Shown in pieces: positions 46,401 through 55,718 of a stretch of 64,000 bases of DNA. The notes below the pieces were generated by a model, which made no database searches, was not told the DNA's origin, and worked only from the letters and a program-made list of their open reading frames with translations. This DNA is from Candidatus Electrothrix aestuarii. Lineage in GTDB: Bacteria; Desulfobacterota; Desulfobulbia; Desulfobulbales; Desulfobulbaceae. The DNA lies in NCBI GenBank assembly GCA_032595685.2, contig CP159373.1, positions 3,871,907-3,935,906 on the forward strand. The letters are read 5' to 3'. Position 1 is the stretch's first letter. Each line of letters begins with the position of its first letter. Made by a program: the position numbers and the translations under genes.

Positions 46401-47268
46401 GTTGCTGGTTATTCTTCTTGGCAGTTTCCAGCTCTTTTTTCGCTGTCTCAAGGGTGGCTGTCAGCTGTTCAATCTGCGTTTGCTGATCAATAAGCTGTTT
46501 TTCCAGGGTAGCTGCTTTTTGCTCAGAAGGAGCCAGCATACGGTCTTTTTCTTTTCCGTACTGGAGCATGGCCTCAGCTTTAAGCTGGGCCTTTTGTGCG
46601 GCGTTGCTCGCAAGAGAAAGTCTGGTGGTGGCCTCCGTCAGCTGGGCCTTAGACTGCTCCAGGCGGCCAGAGAGCTCTGCAACGAGTTGCTCTGTTTCTT
46701 TGATGTGATCAGCTTTCTCCTGCTGCGCTTCTTCAAGTTGGGAAATTTGTTGTAGGTCGGCCCGGCGTCGTTCCTGTATCTGAACGAGCAATGTTTTTTG
46801 GTTTTGCAGTTCCTGCTCAGTCTCTTTGAGTTTTTGCAGGAGTTGTTTGCTGGCGCTGTTTTCTTTTCCAACTTTCTCGCTTAATTTTTTATTGGCATTT
46901 TCCAGCTGTTCTTGCAGCTGCTGAATGCGGGCTTCAGCTTTTTGTAATTGTTCAGCAGAAACTCTGCTCTTCTCTCCAGAGGGAGCTGCTTTTGGTGCGA
47001 CCTCGGCAACGGCTTTTTTCTCTTGTTTTATTTTATTTAATTTAGAAAGGAGTCGCTTCTCTTCGGCCTTGGCATCAACGAGGTCTTGCTTGTATTCAGT
47101 AACCTGGCTTTGTAGCGTGTGAATTTTTTCCTGAGTCTGGGCCGTAGCCGCCTGCTCTTCATGTTTTTTTTTGCTCTGAGCATGATACCCTGCAAGAGCA
47201 ATATAGAGCAGGATACCGAGCGAGATATAAAGCGCTAAGCGCGGTGTTACTTTTTGCATGAGTTTCAT
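43486..47268 (-). CDS. Inner-membrane-anchored coiled-coil protein with C-terminal OmpA domain
   Basis: 1260 residues. One membrane helix at the N-terminus (LALYISLGILLYIALAGYHA) anchors it. Residues about 35-1040 are nearly uninterrupted Glu/Gln/Ala/Leu coiled coil with internal duplications, for example two copies of AQLEKLAAEKESL and of LxYGKEKxRxLAPS. An acidic Gln/Glu/Ala linker follows, then SLDSDNDGNVDATI and an OmpA-like peptidoglycan-binding domain (FEVAGYTDSVGSPKRNQQISEQRAQSVRKFL, GYGQENPIADNNT, NRRVEL) at the end. A helix this long could span the periplasm to bind peptidoglycan. A structural or envelope-tethering role is inferred. glgB lies just upstream on the same strand. Confidence 0.85.
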   Translation of the reverse strand: MKLMQKVTPRLALYISLGILLYIALAGYHAQSKKKHEEQAATAQTQEKIHTLQSQVTEYKQDLVDAKAEEKRLLSKLNKIKQEKKAVAEVAPKAAPSGEKSRVSAEQLQKAEARIQQLQEQLENANKKLSEKVGKENSASKQLLQKLKETEQELQNQKTLLVQIQERRRADLQQISQLEEAQQEKADHIKETEQLVAELSGRLEQSKAQLTEATTRLSLASNAAQKAQLKAEAMLQYGKEKDRMLAPSEQKAATLEKQLIDQQTQIEQLTATLETAKKELETAKKNNQQLAEQVTTLSATGTAQQQELATLKEQLQKAGREQREKQIAYDDQEAALAEARTQLETLSAEKKTLTEKLDELSLVVQEKEAQQARLTEAQAQLEKLAAEKESLAGKVEEFSQLVQEKEAQQALFTEAQAQLEKLAAEKESLTGKVDELSELLKAQKTLHQAELEKEKLALHSNIGQLTEQLTAKEKELAQQKELLLEAASQITALHATEKRSKLKIEALLKYGKEKERLLAPSQEEITALQKQLEEKQQELATAQKELAERTASGKELVNQVASLTESTLVRNKETEKLNQELAEAKASIEQLTGELTETKAALETAETNYATSQEKEQALQQSLAGKDEELTVVRAEIERLTTELEDQKSRTQELTQERERLTAELEAAKAKETELSQQVEVKTEELSAATTAVEEAKNSVASAQEKVTNLETQLADKEASQTAAQEKISALEAQVADLLPLQEQLQSAQEQVATLEAELANMEGLQAQLATNQEKITSLETQLSELPTTVEEFNAVQEKVASLEAQLTQTETQAAELVAAQEKAATLEAQVTELQQETAKITEAQEKIAELEKQLAEAGTLAEQLATEQKKTAALEAKLTELQAVEQQSTETEEKIAALTAELDQAKAQITELSAAGEEKEKLATELADAQAKLTELAKTQEEAGSKATALEEELNTLKASLEEKDQALTAQTEALAQAQTTLAAQAATADQTDAIKKSAEESQAELANAKEELSALQARVKELEEEIIRLKEQLSQQSNAEPAQEVAQETMAAQVAAPAEAEQETVQQQNEQEEEVQEEEAPAEEADAATENPAEQEQVAPVEQEEQAEAINAEDTEEETVESPAQQEAEDSASLDSDNDGNVDATIILSGVNFTTGTAKLTDEAVSSLKKTAKLLKTHAAGKRFEVAGYTDSVGSPKRNQQISEQRAQSVRKFLVEQGIDGALLVSKGYGQENPIADNNTAEGRAMNRRVELHQITAE

Positions 47269-47332
47269 AGCAGAGCCTATCTATTCGTTATCGTTCGTTA
47301 TGAGGTTTGAAGGTGAGAAGATACCTGATGCC

Positions 47333-49258
47333 TTATTCTGGTTTTAAAATCAGGGTTGCCAGAGGCGGCAAGGTAAGCATAAGAGAGTGATCCATACCAT
47401 AGGATTGCTCGGAGATCGTGCGTAGTTCATTATTGCACACACCGCTACCCTGATATACTGCCAGGTCGCTGTTGATGATTTCTCGGTATTGTCCTCCTTT
47501 TGGGACGCCGATGCGATATTCTTCACGAATTACCGGTGTAAAATTACAGATTACAACAAGAAAGTCATCAGTTTTTTTTGCTTTACGTATAAATGAAAAA
47601 ACTGAATTGTCTGAGTCATTGGCATTAATCCAGGAAAAACCGGACCATTCATAATCATTTTCATAGAGAGCAGGCTCACTTCTGTACACCTTATTCAGGT
47701 CAGCAACATAGCGCTGTACCCCCTGATGGGTATTTGCTGTCAGGGCATTCCATTCCAGACCTTTTTCGTTATTCCACTCCTGCCATTGCCCGAATTCGCA
47801 GCCCATGAAAAGGAGTTTTTTTCCGGAATAACTCCACATAAAGCCAAGGTAGGTGCGGAGGCTAGCAAATTTTTGCCATTCATCACCGGACATCTTATTG
47901 ATCAGAGAACCTTTCCCATGAACTACCTCATCATGAGAAATGGGCAAAGTGAAGTTTTCCTGAAAGGCGTAGAGCATACCAAAGGTCATCTCGTTATGAT
48001 GAAAACGGCGGTGAATAGAATCATGGGCCATGTAACTCAGGGTGTCGTGCATCCAGCCCATGTTCCATTTCAAGCTGAAGCCTAAGCCCCCCAGCCAGGT
48101 TGGTCGGGAGACCATTGGCCAGGAGGTGGATTCCTCAGCAACGGTGAGTACTCCAGGATATATACCATGCACAACCTCGTTGGTTTTCTGGAGAAAGCTG
48201 ATGGCGGCCAGGTTTTCCCTCCCACCGTGTTCATTGGGGATCCACTGACCCTCTTCGCGGGAGTAATCCAGATAGAGCATGGAGGCTACTGCGTCAACCC
48301 GCAGTCCATCAATATGGTATTTATCAATCCAGAACAGGGCATTTGAAATCAGAAAGGAGCGAACTTCATTGCGACCATAATTAAAGATCATGGTGCCCCA
48401 GTCCTGGTGTTCGCCCTGGCGGGGGTCTTCATGGGCGTAGAGATGGGTGCCGTCAAAGTAGTTGAGCCCGGCCCCATCTTTTGGGAAATGGGCAGGTACC
48501 CAATCCAGGATCACCCCGATATTATGCTGATGACATTGATCTATAAAATACATGAAATCCTGCGGCGTACCGAAGCGGCTGGTCGGAGCAAAAAAGCCGA
48601 TGACCTGGTAGCCCCAGGAGCCATCAAAGGGATGCTCGGCAATGGGCAACAGCTCGATATGGGTATAGCCCATTTCCAGCACATAGGGGATCAGTTGGTC
48701 TGCCAGCTCACGATAGGTGAGATAGCGCTGGCCCCATTCTTTATCCGGTTCCATCCGCCAAGAGCCTGCATGAACTTCGTAGATAGAGATAGGACCATCC
48801 AGCGGTTGCCGTTTGGCGCGGTTGTCTACCCAATCTCCATCCTGCCATTGATAGTTGTCCAGGTTGGTCACTATGGAACCAGTAGCAGGACGAAACTCCA
48901 TTGCAAAGCCGTAGGGGTCAGACTTGTCAAACTGCTCATTATGTTTGGTGGTGATTCTGTACTTATAGACGGTATGCTCTGTTACCCCTGGAATAAAAAT
49001 CGTCCAGATTCCAGAATTACTGGCTTGCATAGGGTTGGCATCGCCGTCCCATTCATTAAAATCACCTATTACAGATACCTTTTGGGCATTGGGCGCCCAA
49101 ACTGAAAAGACGGTGCCTTCCTGGTTATCAAAGGTGACAAGATGAGCTCCGAGTTTTTCATAGGCCCGTTCATGGGTGCCTTCACCGAACAGATATTTGT
49201 CCAGATCTCCGAGCCAGCTTGCTGGAGCGGCGATTCCTTGCGAGTGATTTGGTTTCAT
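47333..49258 (-). CDS. glgB: 1,4-alpha-glucan branching enzyme
   Basis: 641 residues, GH13 family. N-terminal CBM48 domain ([27 protein letters not shown]), then the catalytic barrel: nucleophile in [11 protein letters not shown] near residue 320, acid/base Glu in [11 protein letters not shown] near 374, and transition-state Asp in [15 protein letters not shown] near 442. It makes alpha-1,6 branches in glycogen, so the cell stores glycogen. No other glycogen genes are adjacent. The ATG starts MKPNHSQG. Confidence 0.96.
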   Translation of the reverse strand: MKPNHSQGIAAPASWLGDLDKYLFGEGTHERAYEKLGAHLVTFDNQEGTVFSVWAPNAQKVSVIGDFNEWDGDANPMQASNSGIWTIFIPGVTEHTVYKYRITTKHNEQFDKSDPYGFAMEFRPATGSIVTNLDNYQWQDGDWVDNRAKRQPLDGPISIYEVHAGSWRMEPDKEWGQRYLTYRELADQLIPYVLEMGYTHIELLPIAEHPFDGSWGYQVIGFFAPTSRFGTPQDFMYFIDQCHQHNIGVILDWVPAHFPKDGAGLNYFDGTHLYAHEDPRQGEHQDWGTMIFNYGRNEVRSFLISNALFWIDKYHIDGLRVDAVASMLYLDYSREEGQWIPNEHGGRENLAAISFLQKTNEVVHGIYPGVLTVAEESTSWPMVSRPTWLGGLGFSLKWNMGWMHDTLSYMAHDSIHRRFHHNEMTFGMLYAFQENFTLPISHDEVVHGKGSLINKMSGDEWQKFASLRTYLGFMWSYSGKKLLFMGCEFGQWQEWNNEKGLEWNALTANTHQGVQRYVADLNKVYRSEPALYENDYEWSGFSWINANDSDNSVFSFIRKAKKTDDFLVVICNFTPVIREEYRIGVPKGGQYREIINSDLAVYQGSGVCNNELRTISEQSYGMDHSLMLTLPPLATLILKPE

Positions 49259-49659
49259 AGTGTTCTGTTGTGGTAGCGAAAAATCAGTGAGTTGTCTTTA
49301 TAGGGGATTGTTGTGCCTCTGAGTAAAGATTACACTATATGTTTCTTTTCTTTTTTTTCAAAGAGTTTTTTCGTAGAATGAGTGTCTGATTGTCGTTTGA
49401 GGAGTTCTTCAGTGGGACCATAATGGAGTATGATGCGTGGGAAAAGAAAACCTTGTGGAGCAAGAGAGGGCAGGTTAGTATCGAGAAATTTTTTAGATTA
49501 GTTGGTAACTATTTGTTTTCTTAGAGGTGTGTTGGTTTTTTCGTGAGAAGTCTGCAGTGCAGGTTGCTGGAAATATGTCAGTTATATTAAGCGGCATGCA
49601 GGATGTGTTGTATATGGCTTGCTGTATGTATTTGCTATGCTTGAAAAATAATTGGCTGA
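49259..49659. other. Intergenic region between glgB and the glycan cluster
   Basis: About 400 nt, AT-rich, between divergent genes. It must carry promoters in both directions, but no strong -35/-10 pair stands out and no gene or repeat is recognised. Confidence 0.4.
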
Positions 49660-50271
49660 GTGATTGGAATTTATATGATACTACGCGATTCTGAATTAGT
49701 TAATAATATAGTTATTCTATGGAGGTACTTAGGGAAAGAACGACGAACTCATTTTATGGTGCTTTTTTTGTTGATGCTTGTCTCTGTTTTTGCTGAGGTT
49801 ATAACCATAGGCGCTGTTATCCCTTTTCTTGGCGTACTGACCGCGCCTGAGCAAATTTTCACTCTTTCATGGCTCCAGCCAGTTATACAATTCCTGAAAA
49901 TTGGAACAGCACAAGAACTTCTTTTTCCTCTCACTCTGATTTTTATTCTTGTCGCTCTTTTTTCTTCAGGAGTACGCATTGCTCAGCTCTGGTATAACAG
50001 TAAATTAACTGCGCTGATGGGGACCCAGTTACGCCATGATATTTATGCAATGGCCTTGCATAAGCCCTATGAATTTCACCTGTACCATAACAGTAGCGAC
50101 CTTATCAGCTTGACAACCGAGAAAGTCACAGCAGCAGTTTATGTTGGTATTTTACAGGTGCTTTACTTACTGACTTCGGCAGTGATGTGTCTTACCATTG
50201 CAGCTACACTTATATATATTAATCCCCTTATAGCCCTGCTTGCCTTTGCAAGCTGGGGGGGTATGTCTTGA
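49660..50271 (+). pseudogene. ABC-type glycolipid flippase, N-terminal part (frameshifted)
   Basis: 203 codons encoding the first transmembrane helices of an MsbA/PglK-like exporter (FMVLFLLMLVSVFAEVITIGAVIPFLGVL, a cytoplasmic loop, then VLYLLTSAVMCLTIAATLIYINPLIALLAFASWGG). The frame ends just after a run of seven G residues (50255-50261). Shifting by -1 there continues directly into the next reading frame as WGGYVLTARLVRGR. It is one gene with a single-base loss, or a slippage-dependent gene. The start is a GTG; an ATG at 49675 is an alternative. Confidence 0.75.
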
Positions 50272-51437
50272 CTGCTCGTCTTGTTCGGGGAAGGGTAAGA
50301 GAAAATGGTAATATTATTCAAAAAAATCATCCGCAGGCAGTTAAGTGTATGCAGGAAGGTCTTGGCGGAATTCGAGATGTCATTCTTGATAACAGTCAGG
50401 ATGTTTTCACACGGGAGTATACCGGGACAGTTCATAATATCCAGTACGCTCTTGTCCAGAATATTTTTTTAGGTACGTTACCCAAGAGTTTATTGGAGGT
50501 GCTGGGCATTACCTTGATCGCTTTGCTGGCTTACGTAATGCAAGTTCATTCCTCATCGGGACAGAATGCCCTTCCTTTGCTGGGTGCTTTTGCTCTGGGA
50601 GCTCAACGATTATTACCGGGGTTACAGCAAATTTATTTTTCCTGGTCTCATATTAACGGACACCATGCTATACTGGCTGATGTTACGGCTTGGCTGGGGA
50701 AATCTTTTGATCAAGAGGGGCAACTGCAAAATCTACCAGCCTTAGCGTTCAACAACAGCATCGAACTCTGCGATATCAGCTTTCACTATAGCGGTTCCGC
50801 AAGTAATGTATTATCTGATATTCGCTTAACGATTTCAAAAGGTTCCAGGATAGGATTTATAGGAACAACAGGTAGCGGAAAAAGTACCTTGCTGGATATT
50901 ATTATGGGGCTGCTGGTCCCTACAACGGGTGAGTTGCGAGTAGACGGTAAAAAAATTAATTCTGCCAATGTGAAGGCATGGCAACGGAATATCGCCCATG
51001 TCTCGCAGAATATTTTTTTGTCCGATGGATCAATCTTGAAAAATATAGGTTTTGGAGTGTCGGAAGAAAAGATAGATATCGAACAGGCAGAAAGAGCGGC
51101 GAGATTGGCTCAGATTCATGACTTTATAGAAACATTACCAGACGGCTATCAAACGCTTATAGGCGAACGGGGAGTGAGACTTTCCGGGGGGCAACGGCAA
51201 CGCATTGGTATTGCTCGTGCCCTGTATAAAAAGGCGAATATTCTTGTGCTGGATGAGGCGACCAGCGCTCTAGATAATGCAACAGAACAGGCTGTGATGG
51301 AATCAATTGATAGTTTAGATAACAGGCTGACTATCTTGATGATTGCGCATCGGATTTCCACATTAGAACGATGCGATAAGATTATTGAGATTAATCGAGA
51401 TGGGTGCGATGCTTCTGATATAAAACTGGAGCATTGA
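50268..51437 (+). pseudogene. ABC-type glycolipid flippase, C-terminal part (ATPase)
   Basis: 389 codons with the last membrane helices and a complete nucleotide-binding domain: Walker A FIGTTGSGKSTLLDII, Q-loop VSQNIFLSDGSI, signature RLSGGQRQRIGIARAL, Walker B NILVLDEATSALD, and the switch His in LMIAHRIS. It overlaps the N-terminal frame by TTGA at 50268-50271. In PglK-like flippases both parts are one polypeptide that moves lipid-linked glycan across the inner membrane, fitting its place at the head of this cluster. Confidence 0.8.
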
Positions 51438-51482
51438 TAATTGACTGATTTTAAATGGTATTTTATGTTTAGTTTGCTTTGA

Positions 51483-51740
51483 CAGTGGGTCTGGTTGACG
51501 ATTGACAGAGATACCCGCGAAATCACCTTTGTTTACGTTGGTGACAGAAACTCTGTGGAACAGCCTGTCGCCCGTTTATCGACAGTGCGCCGTTTAGGAT
51601 CCCCGCTACGGGGGGATGTCACTGACATGATAAAGAAAATTCAGCATGAATCCTTTGGCGCTACAGCCTATGCAATGGTCGTAATGCCAAACAATGAGGT
51701 TGGTTTCGTCCATCTAGGGTTTTTCCTCAATAGTGTCTAG
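51483..51740 (+). pseudogene. IS1-family transposase fragment
   Basis: The frame opens with QWVWLTIDRDTREITFVYVGDR, the first catalytic-Asp region of IS1 InsB. Downstream sequence loses similarity and the rest of the transposase is missing. Confidence 0.6.
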
Positions 51741-51947
51741 TATCGTCGAAGATCAGCACTCCGTCTTCGGTCTCAATCTTATGATCGGTCGGTTTGACTT
51801 TTTTCCATAACGCCTTAGGACCCCATTCGCCGTCGGCGAGAAAACGAGTGAACTTATCATGGATTATACTGCCATCAAACAGTTGGACAGACCTGTGGTG
51901 TGACTGTGGCGTATACCCAAACTCACGGCCAGATAATCAGTAAGAGA
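51740..51947 (-). pseudogene. IS4-like transposase fragment
   Basis: On the minus strand the frame contains DGSIIHDKFTRFLADGEWGPKALWKKVKP and TEDGVLIFDDT, the N-terminal part of an IS4/IS701-type DDE transposase up to its first Asp motif. Nothing follows, so it is a relic abutting the IS1 fragment. Confidence 0.6.
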
Positions 51948-52009
51948 TCAATATATTTTGTATTTATGCTTCAAAGAGTACCACAATTAACAAGCATGGT
52001 AAAATAGTT

Positions 52010-52846
52010 ATGAAAAAAGTCCTCATAACCGGTGCGGCAGGACAGGTCGGACGAAAACTCACCGAATATCTTGGCGAAACGGGTTGTCAGATCATACCTG
52101 TGGCTCATGTGCCGCGTGATGGGGTAATTTCCGCAGACTTGCGAAACGAAGCTACTGTATTTCGTCTGGTCAAAAAGTACGCGCCAGATATAATAATACA
52201 TTTAGCAGCTATCACGAATCTACACTTCTGTGAGCAAAATAAAGAAACTGCTCATGCAACGAACTATGGCATCACAGAAGTTATAACCAGAGCATGTTCA
52301 GAATTTAGAATTCGCATGATATTCTTTTCCTCGGACTATGTTTTTGGGGAATATGATCACTTTTGGCAAGAAGAGGATTTGCCTTGCCCAACGACCCAAT
52401 ATGGTATAGATAAAGCCGCTTCGGAATGGCTTGTCCGAGAACGACTTTCTAATTACGCAATCATAAGGACGGCTCAACTTTATGGCTTAGCTAAAGATTT
52501 CGTAAGGTTGGTCTGTGGGGCACTGCTCTCTCGTCAGGAGTTCATCGCCTACGCAAACCTCGTCAATTGCCCAACGTGGATTGGCGACCTGTTTCCAATG
52601 GTCAATAAAATTATCAATTACGCTAGTCAAGGTATCTTTCATTGCGTAGGGCCACAAGCCATGTCTCGATATCAATATGCGTCTGAAATAGCCGAAGTAT
52701 TTGCTTTGAAAAAATCTTATATTAAAGCTGTGAATCTGGATTTTTCAGCAGATATTCGTCCTCCTGTGGTTCGGCTTAATGGCACATCTACCTACGAGGC
52801 TCTTCATGTTTATCCAGGGACGTTAAAAAAAAATCTAGCGTTATGA
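52010..52846 (+). CDS. dTDP-4-dehydrorhamnose reductase-like NAD(P)-dependent sugar reductase
   Basis: 278 residues of the extended SDR (RfbD/RmlD-like) family. VLITGAAGQVGRKL binds the dinucleotide, IFFSSDYVFGEYD supplies the conserved Ser/Thr region, and YGIDKAASEWLV is the YxxxK catalytic motif. WIGDLFPMVNKII and FHCVGPQAMSRYQYASEIAEVF are typical of RmlD-like C-termini. It likely reduces a 4-keto sugar nucleotide used by the downstream glycosyltransferases. The exact sugar is not evident; rmlA/B/C are not in the window. Confidence 0.8.
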   Translation: MKKVLITGAAGQVGRKLTEYLGETGCQIIPVAHVPRDGVISADLRNEATVFRLVKKYAPDIIIHLAAITNLHFCEQNKETAHATNYGITEVITRACSEFRIRMIFFSSDYVFGEYDHFWQEEDLPCPTTQYGIDKAASEWLVRERLSNYAIIRTAQLYGLAKDFVRLVCGALLSRQEFIAYANLVNCPTWIGDLFPMVNKIINYASQGIFHCVGPQAMSRYQYASEIAEVFALKKSYIKAVNLDFSADIRPPVVRLNGTSTYEALHVYPGTLKKNLAL

Positions 52847-52875
52847 AATTGTTATATAGTTAAAATTACCGAACT

Positions 52876-54477
52876 ATGAAAAATACACAGTCATTTTCTT
52901 GCTCCAATAACTCCGTAGAGCACGCGAAGTATCTTTATCTGGCGTTATTGGCAGTAATTTTTTTAGTAGAATTTGTTCTGTCATTTGGCTGGAGAGTCAG
53001 AGGGGATTCAATTTTTATACACTATCTTGCCTGTTTAATCAATGAGCATGGTTTTGTGCCGTATCGTGACCTCTTTGAGATTAATATGCCAGGTACGTAC
53101 CTATTCCATATCGCTATAGGAAAACTGTTTGGTTACTCCGACTATGCACTTCGCATGGTGAATGTTGCTTGGCTTGCAGCAACATTACTGGTTACTTGGT
53201 TTATTATGAAGCCCTTTGGAAGGGTGACTGCGCTTGCTGCCTGCTTATTATTTAGTATCATATACTTGGGATTTGGACCTGATATGAGCCTGCAGAGAGA
53301 TTTCATTACTATATTGCCAATAGCTACCGCTATCTTACTTACCATCCGGCCCAAACGCAATCATCCAGATAATTTCATTCATTTACTACTTGGCGTACTC
53401 TTTGCGTTTGTTGCACTCATCAAACCATATCATGCTATATGGCTTCCTGTTCTGATTGTTTACAACTGTATACAGAACAGCAATGGTTCAGTAAAAACTC
53501 TGCTCAAACTCTGCATTGTAGGGAATATATTTGCGCTTTTTGGTGTTCTATTAACCCTAATTATTCCTTTTTTATGGCTTTGGAAAATTGGATCTTTACA
53601 AGCTTTTTGGGATATTTTTTCATCTTATACGCCGCTATATGCGCAGATATCTGGAGATTTGAAGGTTAGGGGGAGTGGAGCTCGTATTGTCAATATTTTA
53701 TACGAATACAGCAATTTTAAAAGACTTGGTATGTTGGCAACAGCTTCATTCTTTGGTGTGTATCTTGTTTTAACCCAATCTATCTTTGTTGCCATAAAAA
53801 GACCGTTAATATTATTTTTTTTATTATTAATTTGTTATGAATTGTCTGCCGGTATAGGTGGAAAATTATGGTCTTACCATTATATACCTGCTATCTACTT
53901 TGCGTGTTTAGGCGCTGCGTTTGTCCTTTCTCCTTTCTTTGCAAATGTATCTCGTCCGAACTTTTTACCTCTCTTAGTTTTCATCGTTGCTTCAGTGCCA
54001 ATAGTTCAAATGGCTGTTTCTCAGCAAATTTTTATGAAATGGAAAACACCCTTCGAGCTATCGAAGAATATAAGAGAAGACGAAATAACAGCTTACTTAA
54101 ATACACATCTTTCGCCAAATGATAAAGTTCAACCATTAAGTTGGACCGGTGGGACTCTAGAGGCCCTGCTTGCGTCAAAAGCAATTCCTGCAACCCCCTA
54201 TATTGTTGATCTTCAATTTTATCATCATGTATCAACTCCGTATATCCAAAGTTTGAGAAAAGATTTTATTGCAAGATTAAAAAGAGAACCGCCAAAATTT
54301 ATTATTGATGTATATGCAAACAGGGGCATATCAGGATTAGATACAAGCTATGAATTTCATGAACTAAAAATGTTTATTAAAGTATATTATTATAAGGATT
54401 ATAGTGGGAATGGCTTCGATATGTTTCGTCGAAATAATGATCAGCCCCCCAAAAAAACAGGAACAGGTCCGACATGA
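52876..54477 (+). CDS. GT-C type polytopic membrane glycosyltransferase
   Basis: 533 residues with about ten to twelve membrane helices and a C-terminal soluble domain. The first periplasmic loop contains VRGDSIFIHYLACLINEHGFVPYRDLFEINMPGTYLFH, with the early acidic residues and the P-Y-x-D-x-F-E motif typical of GT-C enzymes that use polyprenyl-phosphate sugars. The C-terminal part (NDKVQPLSWTGGTLEALLA) resembles the soluble domain of ArnT/PMT-like proteins. Its stop overlaps the next gene by ATGA. A periplasmic sugar transfer onto the glycan or lipid is inferred. Confidence 0.7.
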   Translation: MKNTQSFSCSNNSVEHAKYLYLALLAVIFLVEFVLSFGWRVRGDSIFIHYLACLINEHGFVPYRDLFEINMPGTYLFHIAIGKLFGYSDYALRMVNVAWLAATLLVTWFIMKPFGRVTALAACLLFSIIYLGFGPDMSLQRDFITILPIATAILLTIRPKRNHPDNFIHLLLGVLFAFVALIKPYHAIWLPVLIVYNCIQNSNGSVKTLLKLCIVGNIFALFGVLLTLIIPFLWLWKIGSLQAFWDIFSSYTPLYAQISGDLKVRGSGARIVNILYEYSNFKRLGMLATASFFGVYLVLTQSIFVAIKRPLILFFLLLICYELSAGIGGKLWSYHYIPAIYFACLGAAFVLSPFFANVSRPNFLPLLVFIVASVPIVQMAVSQQIFMKWKTPFELSKNIREDEITAYLNTHLSPNDKVQPLSWTGGTLEALLASKAIPATPYIVDLQFYHHVSTPYIQSLRKDFIARLKREPPKFIIDVYANRGISGLDTSYEFHELKMFIKVYYYKDYSGNGFDMFRRNNDQPPKKTGTGPT

Positions 54478-55718
54478 AAAATACTCATTGTATGAACTGC
54501 CACAGCCCACATCTGGCACAATTTATTGATCTAGGTGAACAGCCAAACGGGAATGTTTTCCCCAGATTGAATGAATTGGATGGTGAACATAAGTTTCCTT
54601 GTATAATGTTGGTTTGCACTCAGTGTTGGCAAGTACAATTGCAAGAGTTCCCACCGGTTGATACTATGTTTACTAATCACCCCTATATTACAGGAGTGAA
54701 TCAACCAGTGGTTACCCACTTTGAGCAACTTGTTGATGATATTGTGCAGAAATTTGCCATTCCACCTAATAGTCTTGTGCTTGACATTGGTGCCAATGAT
54801 GGAACTTTGCTCTCAAAGTTTCGTGAGCGCGGAATGCGAGTGTTGGGCATTGACCCTTGTAACCGGACCAATAAATTGGCCCAATATGCGGGAATGACTG
54901 TCTTCAAAGCTTTTTGGAATCGGCAAAACGCTGAAGCGATGAAACAGCTCGGGCTTTATCCTGATCTGATTACAGCGACGGCAGTTTTCTATCACCTTGA
55001 AGATCTTCATAGTTTTGTTAGTGGGTTAAAAGCTGTCATGAAGAAGGGTACTATTTTTTGTGCCCAATGTGTATACCTGAAAGACATGATCGACAAGGCT
55101 CAATTTGATCATTTCTATCACGAACACACGATGATTCATGCAATTGGGCCTTTAAAACATCTTTTCTTCCAATATGACTTGCGATTGTTAGATGTGGACT
55201 TCTATCCGATTCATGGTGGGTCCTTTGTATTGTATGTTTGCCGAGAAGACTCACATTTCCCAACAAGCAAAAAAATTGATGATGCGATTGCTGAAGAGAA
55301 ACGTGTGGGGCTTGAACAATTACAGACATATATGGACTTTTCTAAACGTGTTGAAGCAAATAAACAGGCACTGTTGTCCTTGTTAAAGCAAATCAAAAAT
55401 GCAGGAAAGCGTGTGGCTGGAATGGGTGCTCCTTTAAAAGGCAACACCCTGCTTAATTACTATGGTATCGGCCCCGAAGCTGTCGAATTTCTCGTTGAAA
55501 TTAATCCGTACAAAATCGGTCGTTATACACCAGGAACTCATATTCCAATTCTATCAGAGAAATCAATTGATAAACATCCTGATTATTATCTTCTTTTGTC
55601 TTGGAATTTTTTAGATTTTTTTATTGAAAAATACGCAGACTATCTGAATGCTGGAGGTAAATTTATTATTCCACATCCGACTGTCAAAATTATCGGAAAA
55701 GATGAGCAGTCACAATAA
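54474..55718 (+). CDS. Class I SAM-dependent methyltransferase, sugar C-methyltransferase family
   Basis: 414 residues with three parts typical of NDP-sugar C-methyltransferases. An N-terminal zinc-binding segment reads NCHSPHLAQFIDLGEQPNGN with further Cys (CTQCW). A central SAM-binding fold has LVLDIGANDGTLLSKF and FYHLEDLHSFVSGL. A C-terminal domain reads RVAGMGAPLKGNTLLNYYGIG and PGTHIPILSE. Known relatives methylate C3 of keto-sugars. It starts inside the stop of the GT-C gene (ATGA), and the GT2 gene starts within its last codons, so these three are tightly coupled. Confidence 0.82.
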   Translation: MKNTHCMNCHSPHLAQFIDLGEQPNGNVFPRLNELDGEHKFPCIMLVCTQCWQVQLQEFPPVDTMFTNHPYITGVNQPVVTHFEQLVDDIVQKFAIPPNSLVLDIGANDGTLLSKFRERGMRVLGIDPCNRTNKLAQYAGMTVFKAFWNRQNAEAMKQLGLYPDLITATAVFYHLEDLHSFVSGLKAVMKKGTIFCAQCVYLKDMIDKAQFDHFYHEHTMIHAIGPLKHLFFQYDLRLLDVDFYPIHGGSFVLYVCREDSHFPTSKKIDDAIAEEKRVGLEQLQTYMDFSKRVEANKQALLSLLKQIKNAGKRVAGMGAPLKGNTLLNYYGIGPEAVEFLVEINPYKIGRYTPGTHIPILSEKSIDKHPDYYLLLSWNFLDFFIEKYADYLNAGGKFIIPHPTVKIIGKDEQSQ

